A stretch of 64,000 bases of DNA from Malania oleifera (GCF_029873635.1 NC_080419.1:72181597-72245596), one strand, 5' to 3'. Positions 1 to 11,408 are shown, numbered from the stretch's first letter. Notes: generated by a model not told the origin, from the letters alone. Made by a program: numbers and translations.

Positions 1-43
1 CAAAGCTTAACTTAAGAAAATATTATTGAGCTTATTACATAAC
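1..43. other. Flank left of the Tat element
   Basis: AT-rich sequence ending in ATAAC at 39-43. ATAAC pairs with ATAAG at 16733-16737 as the (one mismatch) target-site duplication of the Tat element, so this flank was once continuous with the sequence after 16737. No coding content is seen. Confidence 0.6.
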
Positions 44-477
44 TGTTGTTGGGTAAAATTAGCAAGGTTGCTCCTTCGACTTCCGCTGACCTGAAAGTGG
101 AAGAGAAGAAAGTCTTGGAGGACCCGGGGTGTACTCCGGGGGATCACTCCGACGCCTAAGTATGAGGAATGCTTTTATAGAGGCTAAATGCAACAATAGA
201 ATAGTGTTGAATGACTTACCTTAGCCTCTTCTCCAAATCCCTTCTTATAGGGGCTCGAGTTGACCGTAGGTTGATTCGTCTTTATTGTGTGGGGGCGTGA
301 ATCGTTCCCCAATCATAAAGTGCTTGCGTATATTACTCTGCTATTTAAGCCGCTGGTGTTGATCTCTTCTCCTCTTTATTGGGTTGGAGCTGATCACTTG
401 TCAGAATGTCTGACCTGGAGAAGGCGCGAGACAGGTGTTGACCTGCTCTCATTGGCTAGATTATTTTGGGCATATCA
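44..477 (-). repeat. 3' LTR of the Tat element
   Basis: Matches 16298-16732 almost throughout, with scattered substitutions. The plus strand starts TGTTGTTGGG and ends GGGCATATCA, giving TG...CA ends in element orientation. A TATA-like TCTTATA (minus strand TATAAGA) lies at about 243-249, matching one in the 5' LTR. Confidence 0.88.
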
Positions 478-493
478 GTTGTCCTCCCCTCAG
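478..493 (-). other. Polypurine tract of the Tat element
   Basis: The minus strand just upstream of the 3' LTR reads CTGAGGGGAGGACAAC. It is purine-rich and touches the LTR, as expected for the plus-strand priming site. Confidence 0.7.
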
Positions 494-799
494 TTTCAAA
501 TTTCTGAACGAAATTTTAAATAATTGCTTTGTTTGCATTTTTCCCCTTAGAAGGTTTAATGTTCCCTGTTCTTTTTCTTCTCTCACTCTTTTTTTTTTTG
601 CTAAATTACTATGTGGGACTTTTTCCGAGCTGCTTTTCCAAGCTGTTACGTGGGCACTCCCACCGAGCTGCTATGTGGATGATTTTTGTCGAGCTGCTGT
701 CTCGAGCTACACTGCGGAGGATTTTTTCGAGTTGATTCTGTCCCGAGCTACTCCACGGAGGGCTTCTTACTGAGCTGCTCTGCGGGGCTTCTTTTTTTT

Positions 800-1850
800 T
801 TTTGGCGCATGGCTTACCGAACGAGTTGCCGAGCAGTTTGTGTCAAGCTATTTTTTTGAGCTGGCCGAGCTGCTCCATGGAGGGAATTTTGCTGAACTAT
901 TTGAGCTACTCCATGAAGGGAATTTTGTCGAACTGTCCGAGCATATTCCGAGTTGGCTTACTGAGTGAGTCGCTGAGTAGTTCGTGCCGAGCTGCTTCAT
1001 GGGGCGAATTTTTTCATACTATCCGAGCTGATATTCCGAGCTGGCTAATTGAGCAAGTATGCCGATCAGTTCATGCCGAACTACTTCATGGGGTGAATTT
1101 TGCCAAATTTTCCAAACTGATATTCCAAGCTGGCTTACTAAGCGAGTTTTCCCGATCAGTTCGTGCCGAGCTGCTTCATGGGGCGAATTTTATCGAACTT
1201 CCCAAATTGATATTCCGAGCTGGCTTACCGAGCGAGTATGCCGATCAGTTCGTGCTGAACTGCTTCATGGGGCGAATTTTGCCTAACTTTCCAAACTAAT
1301 ATTCCAAGTTGGTTTACTGAGCGAGTTGATCGATCAGTTCGTGCCAAGCTGCTTCATGGGGCGAATTTTGCCGAACTGTGCGAGCTAATATTCCGAGCTA
1401 GCTTACTGAGCAAGTTTGCTGATCAGTTCGTGTCAAACTGCTACTTGAAGTGAATTTTGTCGAATTGTTCGAGCTGATATTCCGAGTTGGCTTACCGAGC
1501 GAGTCACCAAGTAGTTCGTGCCGAACTGCTTCATGGGGCGAATTTTTCCAAACTTTTTGAACTGATATTTCGAGCTGGCTTACTGAGCGAGTTTGCCGAT
1601 CAAGTCATGCCGAGCTGCTTCATGGGGCAAATTTTTCCGAACTGTCTGAGCTGATATTTCGAGCTGGCTTACTAAGCGAGTTTGCCAATTAGTTCGTGCC
1701 AAGCTGCAACTTGGAGCCAATTTTGTCGAACTGTCCGAGCTGATATTCCGAGTTGGCTTACTGAGCGAGTTTTCCAAGCAGTTACGTGGAGCGAATTTTT
1801 CCGGACTGCTTGTGCTGATATTCATGGCTCTAGGCATTTTTGATTAATGA
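800..1850. repeat. Tandem array, about 89-bp unit, about 11 degenerate copies
   Basis: The anchor CTTCATGGGG (with variants) recurs at about 995, 1084, 1174, 1263, 1352, 1441, 1529 and 1618, a spacing of 88-90 bp. Each unit also carries variants of GAATTTTGCCGAACT, CCGAGCTGATATTCCGAGC and GATCAGTTCGTGCCGAGC. Copies at both ends are more diverged. The array lies between the coding part and the 3' LTR of the Tat element, where elements of this lineage often carry tandem repeats. Short frames within it are repeat artefacts. Confidence 0.9.
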
Positions 1851-1939
1851 TTCATGCTCCACTATTGGGTGATTTTTGGCCTTACGAGTCATGCTCGCCA
1901 TTTGGCCTTTGTTGCTTAATGAGATGTGCTCATCTGTTG
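1851..1939. repeat. Second Tat tandem repeat, left part (split by the Tekay insertion)
   Basis: Contains TTGGCCTTACGAGTCATGCTCG and GCTTAATGAGATGTGCTCATCTG-like units. The same units resume at 11414 after the Tekay element, so the insertion split the array. TGTTG at 1935-1939 is the left copy of the insertion duplication. Confidence 0.8.
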
Positions 1940-2844
1940 TGTAGCGATCCTAATTTCATTTAACATAAAATGTAATATAATGAATGGAAAAGTCGACCTG
2001 AACCTGTGGGAAACGGGGACACCTGTCAATCACAGCGGAAACCCTAACAGCAGTAAACATAAAATCTCAAACATCCAACCATAAAACATAATACTAAAAG
2101 TTTACTATATCATCAAAATACTGTTCCTATATACAACCTCCAAATAGTCAAAATAACACTAGGATCTTATAACAAAAACTCCCAATCCTAGGTCAATGCT
2201 TACCCTTCTAGTAGGGAAGCTCCAATCACTCAACGACGGCCCTGACTCGCCGGTCTCTCTGGGTTTCCTGAAAATCATTTAATGTTTGGGGTTACGACAC
2301 TTCTCAGTAAAGGAAAATAAATTAAATACAATTGTGTGCTAACATGAATATTTAAGGCACTTATACTTATACAATACATTTCATAACTCTGTAAGCATTC
2401 ATTATATTATACTAGATAAACATACACTTTCATATCTATTAATAAATCATAACATACTTAAAACATCTGTTATAACTGTAATACTGAAAATATACCCAAG
2501 ATGAATAGCTAGCTGGTGTCATGTATTACCCCCCATGATGGGTTGTGCAGCCCGAAGGCGGGACCCGACAATGGTTGGCCGACCACTGCCGAGTCAAATA
2601 TGTGTGTAAGTACGATGGGCCCTCCACACCCTGGTCCGGATTGCCAGGTGGACGTCCACACTCTACTGAAAGCCACTTCGACTATCCATCTCTCATCCCC
2701 TTGTTGGATGGTTAGCACTAATCTGAAGGTAGATATCTGATCTACATATAGCTACGGTACCGAGCTCTTGAATTGAACTAAACTAACATCCGGGTTCTGA
2801 TAACATATAGTACATGGTAATATAGCATTTTTCATAATTTCATA

Positions 2845-3022
2845 AGTACGGCCTCATGCCGAAATCATGCATAAATACGGCCGCATGCCGATATCATAAA
2901 TACGACCTCGTGCTGATAACATAAATACAGCCTCATGTCGATAACATAAATATGGCCTCGTTCGGATAACATAAATACATCCTCGTGCCAATAACATAAA
3001 TACATGGCCTTGCGCCAGAATT
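2845..3022. repeat. Minisatellite in the 3' LTR, about 26-bp unit, 7 copies
   Basis: Unit resembles ATAAATACGGCCTCATGCCG followed by ATAACA. Copies differ mainly by C/T and G/A changes (CGGCC, CGACC, CAGCC, TGGCC). The same array is in the other LTR at about 10075-10252, so it predates insertion. Confidence 0.85.
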
Positions 3023-3665
3023 ATTTCAGGTATATACATTTTGAAAATAAATCGTTTATCATATATTCGTCAAAACCATCACAACATAACTCATCTTTCA
3101 TAATATCTGGAAACATGCTTTACTCGTAAAATCTTTCATATCATATTACATTTCATGTAAAATAGTATTCATGCCATACATGTGCTATTAAAAGTCATAC
3201 TTTATATTCTAAAATCATGATTTTCTGGCATCTCATACATACATATACATTTTAACCATCATAGCAGTATTTTCCCAATCGTACATTTTACTCGTAAAAC
3301 AAAATAGAACATATGCTTTTCTGAGAATAGATTTACTCATAATTAATAATAATTTGCATTGAAAATAATTGTTTTAGTTTATTCCCTTACCTCGCTACTG
3401 AGAAAGCCCTTAAAATATCCTAGCCTGACCCCCGTAAGATTTCCTGATCAATACACTGAAACTAAAAATTTCCAGTATTTTCATGCGTACATCATTTCCT
3501 ATAACTATCGTAAGACCAAATTCGGCTTAAAAAGCCTTACCTCAACTCAGGGATGATTTCCAACTCGCTTTCACCAATGATCTGCTCCGGAAGATTTGGA
3601 GAGAACTTCCCTAAGAGCGTCGTGGTGATTTCAAATTGTCGATCCGACGTAAATCTGGCCCAAAA

Positions 3666-3669
<4 letters not shown>

Positions 3670-3711
<42 letters not shown>

Positions 3712-3775
3712 CAAATATTGGTTAAAAATGAAGTTAAAAAATGGATTTTGATATATATATATATATATATATAGA
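3670..3775. repeat. (GA)n and (TA)n microsatellites in the 3' LTR
   Basis: A GA run of about 38 bp (3671-3708) and a TA run at about 3755-3772. In the partner LTR the GA run is shorter and interrupted (about 10915-10950), so the two LTRs have changed length independently. Confidence 0.9.
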
Positions 3776-3782
3776 ACAAGCT

Positions 3783-4000
3783 TCGTCGACGAAACACGTC
3801 ATTCATCGACGAATCCTTTAATGATTTCGTCAACGAAATTCAGTCAGCTAAAACCCCCTCTCGGTATTTCCTCGTCGACGAATCCTTTGTGTTCGTCAAA
3901 GAATCCTATTATGCCTTCGTCAATGAATCCCCTGTGTTTGTCAACGAATTCTCTTATACCTTCGTCGATGAATCCCCTGTGTTTATTGAAGAGGCCCTGG
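3783..4000. repeat. Cluster of TTCGTCGACGAA-like palindromes, 3' LTR
   Basis: Repeated motif TTCGTCGACGAATCC with variants such as TTCATCGACGAA, TTCGTCAACGAA and TTCGTCAATGAA. The parent 12-mer is a perfect palindrome and most variants are CpG-to-TpG or CpA changes. The same cluster sits at about 11014-11330 in the 5' LTR and a similar one at 23690-23885. Confidence 0.8.
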
Positions 4001-4395
4001 TATCCTTCCCTCGATTTTCCTTCCAAAATGCAACGTCATCAACGAACGCTGTTGATTGTCTCCTTCTATTTCAGTTTTCATTTCCCTTCCTCTTTATGAT
4101 TTAAATCCCATTAGAATTCGGGTTGTCACATTCTCCCCTCCTTATAAAATTTCGTCCTCGAAATTTGTTATTCATGTAATTCATCATCCCTTATGAGGCA
4201 AAATGGTCTACTTATTTTATTACTTACCCTCACTTATGGTGGAGGAATACCGTGGTTACAACTCAAGTCTTGGGAGATTACATATACCAAAAGAAAATTT
4301 CCCCCATTCTAAAATACCTTTTACTACTAAAACATTACATGTACCTGCAAAAGAAAACTACATATTTACTGAAATTTCTAATTACCTTTAAACTT

Positions 4396-4795
4396 CTTGG
4401 AATAATTGTGGATATATCTGTCTAATCTACTCCTCGAGCTCTCAAGAAGCATCTTCTATTTCATGATTCCTCCATAGTACTAATACCAGAGGAATCTTCT
4501 TACTATGTAGTTCCTATTCCTTTCTGTCCAAAATCTGCATTGGTACCTCCTCAAAGACTAGCGAGTCACTGAGCTCTAACTCACTATAGCTGATAATATG
4601 AGAAGGATTTGGGATGTATTTGCTCAACATAGATACGTGAAATACGTCGTGAATTCTGGATAATGAAGGTGGCAAAGCTAGCCTATAGCCCACCGGTCCC
4701 ACTTTTCTTAAAATCTCAAACGGACCGATGAACCTAGGGCTAAGTTGACCTTTCCGACCAAATCTCATAACTCTTTTTAACGGAGCTATCTTCAA
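4396..4795 (-). pseudogene. End of Tekay pol: GPY/F-like module and broken chromodomain
   Basis: The open part (4795-4514) has the chromovirus integrase tail: LSPRFIGPFEIL, then RIHDVFHVSMLSKYIP. Reading on in the same frame past the first stop gives IPLVLVLWRNHEIEDAS and then IRQIYPQLFQEV, the core of a Tekay-type chromodomain, which guides integration through chromatin. Three stops interrupt it: TAG after ILDRKE, TGA where a Trp is usual (after EDAS), and TAG before IRQIYPQ. A stop after LFQEV (near 4390) is probably the true end. The targeting module is therefore non-functional in this copy. Confidence 0.8.
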
Positions 4796-4990
4796 GAATA
4801 TGTGATCGCCTACGTCAAACTCTAAATTCCTGTGGCGATTGTCGGCATAACTCTTCTATTGGCTTTGAGCTGCACTGATTCTCTCCTTGATAAGCCGAAC
4901 CTTATAGTATGCCTGCTGGACCAGCTCTGGTCCCAGAACTCGCCGCTCACCCATCTCATCCCACTATAAAGGAGATCGACGTCTCCTACT

Positions 4991-5707
4991 TTATAGTGCC
5001 TCAAACAGTGCCATGCCAATACTGGACTGGTAATTGTTATTATACGTGAACTCTTCCAGTGGCATAAACTGAGTCCAGCTACCCCCAAAATCTAGAACAC
5101 ATGCACGGAGTATATCTTCTAGTGTCTGTATCGTCCTCTCAGTCTGACCGTCTAACTGAGGATGGAATGTCATACTAAACAATAACTGAGACCCCAGAGC
5201 CTCCTGCAAGCTCCTCCAAAATCGTGACGAGAATCGCGGGTCTCGATCTAACACAATAGATACAGGCACCTCATGAGAACGAACTATCTCCTGGACGTAA
5301 ATCTTTGCCAATCAGCTGAGGGAATAGTTGATCTTGATAGGGAGAAAATGGGAAGACTTGGTCAATTGATCTACTATCACCCAAATCGTATTCTGGCCAT
5401 GTGATGTCGACGACAGCCTTGAAACAAAGTCCATGGATATATGATCCCACTTCCACTCTAAGATAAATAGCGGCTGCAACTGACCAGCTGGCCTCTGGTG
5501 CTTAGCTTTTACCTGCTGGCACATCAAGCACTGGGCTACATACTTGGCAATCTCCCTCTTCATTTCACTCCACCAGTAAAACTCTCGCAAATGCCAGTAC
5601 ATTTTCATACTACCGGGATGAACTGTATACAAGGATCTGTGAGTCTCATCCAAGATAGTTCTCCTAATGTCAGCATCAGCAGGAACACACAGTCTGAAAT
5701 GGAACAA
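4991..5707 (-). pseudogene. Tekay integrase domain, interrupted by a stop
   Basis: This domain would insert the cDNA copy into the genome. An HHCC zinc module is visible: THRSLYTVHPGSMKMYW with both His, then CLMCQQVKAKH with both Cys. The catalytic core shows the first Asp in HISMDFVSRL, the second in VLDRDPRFSSRFW, and the Glu in the LDGQTERTIQTLED region. A TGA at about 5309-5311 splits the domain after NYSLS where an Arg codon (CGA) would be expected, consistent with CpG decay. The reading then continues with LAKIYVQEIVRS in the same frame. Downstream (below 4991) the frame shifts before the C-terminal module. Confidence 0.88.
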
Positions 5708-5772
5708 TAAAATTCCGTCATCTGAAATTTAGAATTCCTTCCCCTAACCACTCTGCACTCTGTCCATTACCT

Positions 5773-7410
5773 CTACCAATTCTGGATCGTCTTTTGGGCG
5801 CCTTTAATTCTTTCCTGCAGAGTAGGTTGTACCACTGGGCTGGCGATACAAACTGAAGTATTATTCTCTATCAACTCAATGCCAAGTCTCTCCAGATCCA
5901 TCATGATCGGATGTTGGATCTCCATAGCTGCCAACGCAGATATCCCAGACTTCCTGCTCAATGCATCAGTTACCACGTTTGCTTTTCCTAGGTGGTAACT
6001 GATAGTACAATCAAAATATTTAATTAACTCTAACCACATTCTCTGCCTCATATTCAATTCCTTTTGGGTGAAGAAATACTTTAAGATTTTATGGTCGGAG
6101 AAAATCTCGTACTGCTCACCGTACAGATAATGCCTCCAAATTTTCAATGCGTGTACCACTGCAGCCAATTCAAGATCGTGGGTATGATAGTTCTTTTCAT
6201 ATTCTTTCAACTATCTAGACGCATACGCCACTATCCTGCCATGCTGCATCAACACACAGCCAAATCCCTTCAAGGACGCATGACTGTAGATAGTATAGCC
6301 CTCATCCCTAGATGGGATGATCAATATAGGCGTTGTGACTAACCTCTGCTTCAGTTCCTAAAAAATCTACTCACAGCTGTCATCCCATTCAAATCTGGCA
6401 TTCTTTCTAGTCAATCATATCAGAGGTCCTGACAAAGTTGAGAACCCCTCGACAAAACAACGATAATAATCGGTTAACCCCAAAAAACTCCTAATCTCCT
6501 GGACATTCCTTGGTCTAGCCTAGTTCACCACTGCCTCAATCTTACTGGGATCTACAGAAATTTCGTCTCCTGAGATAACATGCCCTAAAAAAACAACTTT
6601 CTCGAGCTAGAAGTCACATTTGCTGAACTTAGCATACAACTTCTTCTCCCTGAGCATCTGTAAAACCTGCCTCAAATGTATCTCGTGCTCCTCATAGCTC
6701 CTTGAATAGATCAATACATCATCAATAAAAACAACCACGAACTGGTCTAGGTATTGGTGGAAGACTCTATTAATCAATTCCATAAATACCGCAGGAGCAT
6801 TTGTCAGACCAAATGGCATAACAAGAAACTCATAATGCCCATACCTGGTCCTGAAAGCTATCTTCGATACATCTTCTGCTCTCACCATTACCTGGTGATA
6901 GCCTGATCTAAGATCGATCTTGGAATACACCCGTGTACCCTGGAGCTGATCAAACAAATCATCAATACGGGGTAGAGGATACTTATTCTTGATTGTAACT
7001 TTATTAATCTCTATGTAATCTATACACATCCTCATAGACCCATCCTTCTTCTTTACAAACAGAACTGGGGCTCCCCACGGTGATACACTAGGTCGTATAA
7101 AGCCCTTATCAAGCAAATCCAGCAACTGATCTTTCAATTTTGCCAACTTTGCCGGCGCCATTCGGTACGGTGCTTTAGAGATCGGTGTTGTACCTAGAAG
7201 TAGATCAATGGAAAAATCTACTTCAAGATCAGGCGGCAAACCCTGTAATTCATCTAGGAACACGTCTGTAAATTCTTTCACCACAGGCGTATTGATAAGT
7301 TTCAATTCATTTTTTGACATTTCCTTCACAAAAGCCATGAATCCTAGACAACCATTCTGAAGCAGTCTCCTTGCCTGAACATCTGAGACCATTTGAGGTA
7401 AGGATTGCAC
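5773..7410 (-). pseudogene. Tekay reverse transcriptase and RNase H, interrupted
   Basis: Reverse transcriptase (7410-6607) is open over 267 codons. It has the fingers motif [43 protein letters not shown] and the catalytic FIDDVLIYS with both Asp. It copies the element RNA into DNA. From 6606 to 6211 the linker and start of RNase H are crossed by several stops; recognisable pieces include FLGHVISGDEI and RSFLGLTDYYRCFVEGFS. RNase H continues open at 6210-5773 with [19 protein letters not shown] and [13 protein letters not shown]. The catalytic core of reverse transcriptase looks intact, but the polyprotein is not. Confidence 0.93.
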
Positions 7411-7425
7411 TCGTGACCCTGTAAA

Positions 7426-7839
7426 TCAAAATTCTGATTTCCCTAGAGGTCTGAATATCACTTCTCTAGCACGGCAGTCTATAATAGCAGAATTAGCCGC
7501 TAGCCAATCCATGCTGAAAATAATGTCAAACTCGTGCATATCTAATACAACCAAATTAGCAGAAAAAATCTTCCCCTGAAAATCAACTAGACAACCACAG
7601 AGTACCCTACTACATCTCACCGCTGACTCGGTTAGTGTAGCCACTAATAACTCGACATCTAATGGTTGCGTTTTTGCCCCACATAATTTAACACATTCCA
7701 AGGACACAAACGAATATGTGGCACCATAATCAAAAAGTGCAATAACTTTAAATGAAAACATACTAACAGTACCTGTCACCACGTCGTCGGCCGCCTCAGC
7801 GTCACCCGACTTCAAAGCGAAAACTCTAGCTGGTGCCAT
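7426..7839 (-). pseudogene. Tekay aspartic protease with altered active site
   Basis: The retroviral-type protease that would cut the polyprotein is open over 137 codons. The flap and fold regions are recognisable (FDIIFSMDWLAANSAIIDC, where chromoviruses usually have ILGMDWL). The active-site triad reads DYG in IALFDYGATYSFVS, whereas the family has DSG or DTG, so the catalytic Asp is kept but the next residue is a bulky Tyr. Its stop at 7426 separates it from the reverse transcriptase frame. It is probably inactive. Confidence 0.88.
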
Positions 7840-7857
7840 ATTCCTCTGCTGGCCTGC

Positions 7858-8868
7858 TCATGGTGCATGATAACCTCCTCGTGCAAGTCTACGAGAAGGA
7901 GCAGTACCATTTTGTGTCAGACACTCCCTCATCATATTTCCTGGATCCCCACACCTGTAGTAGACACCTCGCCTGGCACGACACTCCCCAAGTGTCTTTT
8001 CCCACAAAATGGCAAGCTGGAGGTGGCTGCACACCTTGGAAACCACGATGCCCAGTCTCCTGTCTCCGATCTCTATAATAGCCACCTCTCTTCCACATAG
8101 CATGACCGACTCCCTGCTAGGAACTAGAAGGTGTAGACCTCTTCTTCTGCCTTTGCTCCTCAGCCTCCAACCACTCTCCAATCTCTACTATAGTGGCTCT
8201 ATCCACTAGCTCAGCAAAATCCTGCAACTTCACAATCGATACCTGCTTATAAATTTCTCTCCTCAGGCCTCTTTCAAACTTCCGTACCTTCTTTGCCTCA
8301 TCTGGAATGATGTACGGGGTGAAGCGAGATAGCTCGATGAACCTCGCTGCGTACTGCTGCACTGATAGCTGTCCCTGCTTTAGATTCAGGAACTCCTCAA
8401 TCTTACCCTCCCTAGAAGAGGCTGAAAAATACCTGTCGAAGAATATTTTTTTAAACCGCTCCCATGTCATCTCTATAGGTACAATCCTATACTGCTCTAA
8501 TAATCTCACTGTCGACCACCATCTCTCGACCTCTCCAGTCAATTTATATGTAGAAAATAGTACCCTCTGTTCTTCAGAACACTGCAGCACTACAAATATC
8601 TTCTCCATCTCCTACACCCAGTTTTCAGCGATTGCAGGATCCGTCCCTCTTGAGAAAGCTAGAGGACTCATCTTTATGAATTTCTCAATAGTGCTACCGT
8701 GGCCTACAGATAGACCACCCTGTTCTTTCAAGCTTTTGGCAATCTCAGCCATGACCTATTGTGCCACACTACGTAAGACAACATTTGAATCACTACCCAC
8801 AATGCCTGAGGGTCCCGCACCCTCACTCCCACTAGCGTGGGCACTATTGCCACCAAGTCCATCCTGAA
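7858..8868 (-). pseudogene. Tekay gag with degraded zinc knuckle
   Basis: Structural protein of the virus-like particle. The retrotransposon gag domain is clear: STYKLTGEVERWW, then MTWERFKKIFFDRYF, and QQYAARFIELSRFTPYI. The first part (about 8868-8610) is in the same frame but holds stops near 8758 and just before MEKIFV. After a frame change, the C-terminal CCHC knuckle reads YYRCGDPGNMMREC, where the first Cys has become Tyr and the His has become Asn, so two of four zinc ligands are lost. No clear start codon is kept near 8868. Confidence 0.87.
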
Positions 8869-9165
8869 AAACATGTAACTTAACTCAAAACCTCCTTCTC
8901 TATACATATCACTCAACTCATATAATATTTTTCTCCTAATTAACTCGTCATTCCTGGTCTTTATTTAAGGCTAAATCCTGCAACCTAGATACCCAACCCG
9001 ACAATAGTTTACAATGAATTTCTTGAAGTTGTCACTTCAGGAAAATCACACAAACCACCACGGAAGTCCTACATCTAGACTACAAAACCAGACCTCAAAT
9101 CCCTTTATCCTATACTCTGGTATTATTACTGCTGCACTCTAGAGTCTACAGAACCTAATATTCTA
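8869..9165 (-). other. Untranslated leader of the Tekay element
   Basis: Between the primer site and gag. It holds no recognisable coding sequence; it is the expected leader of the genomic RNA. Confidence 0.6.
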
Positions 9166-9178
9166 GGCTCTGATACCA
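9166..9178 (-). other. Primer binding site of the Tekay element (tRNA-Met type)
   Basis: The minus strand reads TGGTATCAGAGCC two bases inside the 5' LTR end. This is the usual initiator-Met primer site of plant retrotransposons. Confidence 0.92.
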
Positions 9179-9180
9179 AA

Positions 9181-11408
9181 TGTAGCGACCCTAATTTCCT
9201 TTAACGTAAAATGTAATATAATGAGGGAAAATTCGACCCGAGCCCAGGGGTAATAGGGACACCTGTCAACCACAGCAGAAATCCTAGTAGCAGTAAATAA
9301 AAAATCTCAAACATCCAACCATAAAACATAATACCAGAAGTTTACTATATCATCAAAATACTGTTACTATACACAACCTCCAAATAGTCAAAATAACACT
9401 AGGATCAAAAACTCCTGATCCTAGTTCAACACTTACCTTTCTAGTAGGGAAGCTCCAATCATTCAACGACGGCCCTGACCCGCCAGTCTCTCTAGGTTTC
9501 CTGAAAATCATTTAATGTTCGGGGGTGAGACACTTCTTAGTACGGGAAAATAAACTAAATACAGTTTTGTGGCAATATGAATATTTAAGGCACTTATACT
9601 TATACAATACAGTTCATAACTCTGTAAGCATTCATTATATCATACTAGATAAACATATACTTTCATATCTATTAATAAATCATAACGTACTTAAAACATC
9701 TATTATAATTGTAATACTGAAAATATACCTAGGATGAATAGCTAGCTGGTGTCATGTATTACCCCCCATGATGGGTTGTGCAGCCCGAAGGCGGGACCCG
9801 ACAATGGTTGGCTGACCACTGCCGAGTCAAATATGTATGTAAGTACGATGGGCCCGCCACACCCTGGTCTGAACTACTAGATGGACGTCCACACTCTATT
9901 GAAAGCCACATCGACTATCCATCTCTCATCCCCTTGTGGGATGGTTAGCACTAATCTGAACGTAGATATCTGATCTACATATAGCTACGGTACCGAACTC
10001 CTGAATTGAACTAAACTAACATACGAGTTCTGATAACATATAGTACATGGTAATATAGCATTTTTCATAATTTCATAACTACTGCCTCGTGCCGAAATCA
10101 TGCATAAATACGGCCTCATGCCGATATCATAAATATGACCTCGTGCGAATAACATAAATACAGCCTCATGTCGATAACATAAATACGGCCTCGTGCTGAT
10201 AACATAATTACATCCTCGTGCCAATAACATAAATACATGGCCTTGCGCCAGAATTATTTCAGGTATATACATTTTGAAAATAAATCATTTATCATATATT
10301 CGTCAAAACCATCACAACATAACTCATCTTTCATAATACCCGGGAGCATGCTTTACTCGTAAAATCTTTCATATCATATTACATTTCATGTAAAATAATA
10401 TTCATGCCACACATGTGCTATTAAAAGTCATACTTCATATTCTAAAATCATGATTTTTTGACATCTCATACATACATATACATTTTAACCATCATAGCAG
10501 TATTTTCTCAATCGTACATTTTACTCGTAAAAAAAATAGAACAGATGCTTTTCTGAGAATAAATTTACTTATAATTAATAATAATTTGCATGGAAATAAT
10601 TGTTTTAGTTTATTCCTTTACGTCCCTACTGAGAAAGCCCTTAAAATATCCTAACTTGACCCCCGTAAGATTTCCTGATCAATACACTGAAACTAAAAAT
10701 TTTTAGTATTAAACTTCAGTATTTTCATGCGTACATCATTTCCTATAACCATCGTAAGACCAAATTGGGCTTAAAAAACCTTACCTCAACTGAGGGATGA
10801 TTTCCAACTCGCTTTCAACAATGATCTGCTCTGATAGATTTGGAGAGAACTTCCCCAAGAGCGTTGTGGTGACTTCGGATTGTCAATCTGACGTAAATCT
10901 TGCCCAAAAATGATGAGAGAGAGAGAGAGAGCCGAAGAAGAGAGAGAGAGGGTGAAGATTGCTTAAAAACGAAGTTAAAAATTGGATTTTGATATATATA
11001 TATATAGAACAAGCTTCGTCGATGAAACTTGTCATTCGTCAATGAATCCTTTAATGATTTCATAGATGAAATTCAGTCCTCGTCAACAAAATTCAGTCGG
11101 CTCAAACCCCCTCTTGGTATTTCCTCATCGACAAATCCCCTTGTGTTCGGCGACGAATCCTCTTATGCCTTCGTTGACGAATCCCCTGTGTTTATCGATG
11201 AATCCTCTTACACCTTCATCAATGAATCCCTTGTGTTCATCGACGAGGCCCTGGTAACCTTCCCACAGTTTTTTTTTTTCCTTCCAAAATGCAACATCGT
11301 CGACAAGCGCGAAGCATTCATCGACGAAGTCGAGTGTCTCCTTCTATTTCGGTTTCCATTTTCTTTCCTCTTTATGATTTAAATCCCATTAGAATTCGGG
11401 TTGTCACA
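9181..11408 (-). repeat. 5' LTR of the Tekay element
   Basis: Plus strand TGTAGCGACCC ... GGGTTGTCACA, 2228 bp, co-linear with 1940-4130. Differences include scattered substitutions, a shorter GA run and small indels. TGTTG follows at 11409-11413. It carries its own copy of the 26-bp minisatellite (about 10075-10252) and of the palindrome cluster (about 11014-11330). Confidence 0.92.

Larger units (their letters stand above)
1940..4130 (-). repeat. 3' LTR of the Tekay element
   Basis: The plus strand starts TGTAGCGATCC and ends GGGTTGTCACA, pairing with 9181-11408. It includes a short GC-richer block (about 2516-2740), a 26-bp minisatellite, a GA run, an AT run and a cluster of TTCGTCGACGAA-like palindromes. 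The adjoining minus strand at 4131-4150 reads AAGGAGGGGAGAA, a typical polypurine tract. Confidence 0.92.
1940..11408 (-). mobile_element. Tekay/Del-type chromovirus (Ty3/Gypsy), full length, decayed
   Basis: A 9.47-kb element with 2.2-kb LTRs and a perfect 5-bp duplication TGTTG (1935-1939 and 11409-11413). Minus-strand order is 5' LTR (9181-11408), tRNA-Met primer site, gag, zinc knuckle, protease, reverse transcriptase, RNase H, integrase, GPY/F-like module, chromodomain remnant, polypurine tract, 3' LTR (1940-4130). Long LTRs and a C-terminal chromodomain fit Tekay/Del. Many in-frame stops and altered key residues show it is inactive. It inserted into a tandem repeat of the Tat element and is therefore younger than it. 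Confidence 0.93.

Noticed and set aside
802..1299. 165-codon open frame on the plus strand
   Set aside because: It lies wholly in the 89-bp tandem array, and the translation simply repeats the unit.
8307..8867. 186-codon plus-strand open frame
   Set aside because: It is the antisense shadow of the Tekay gag domain.
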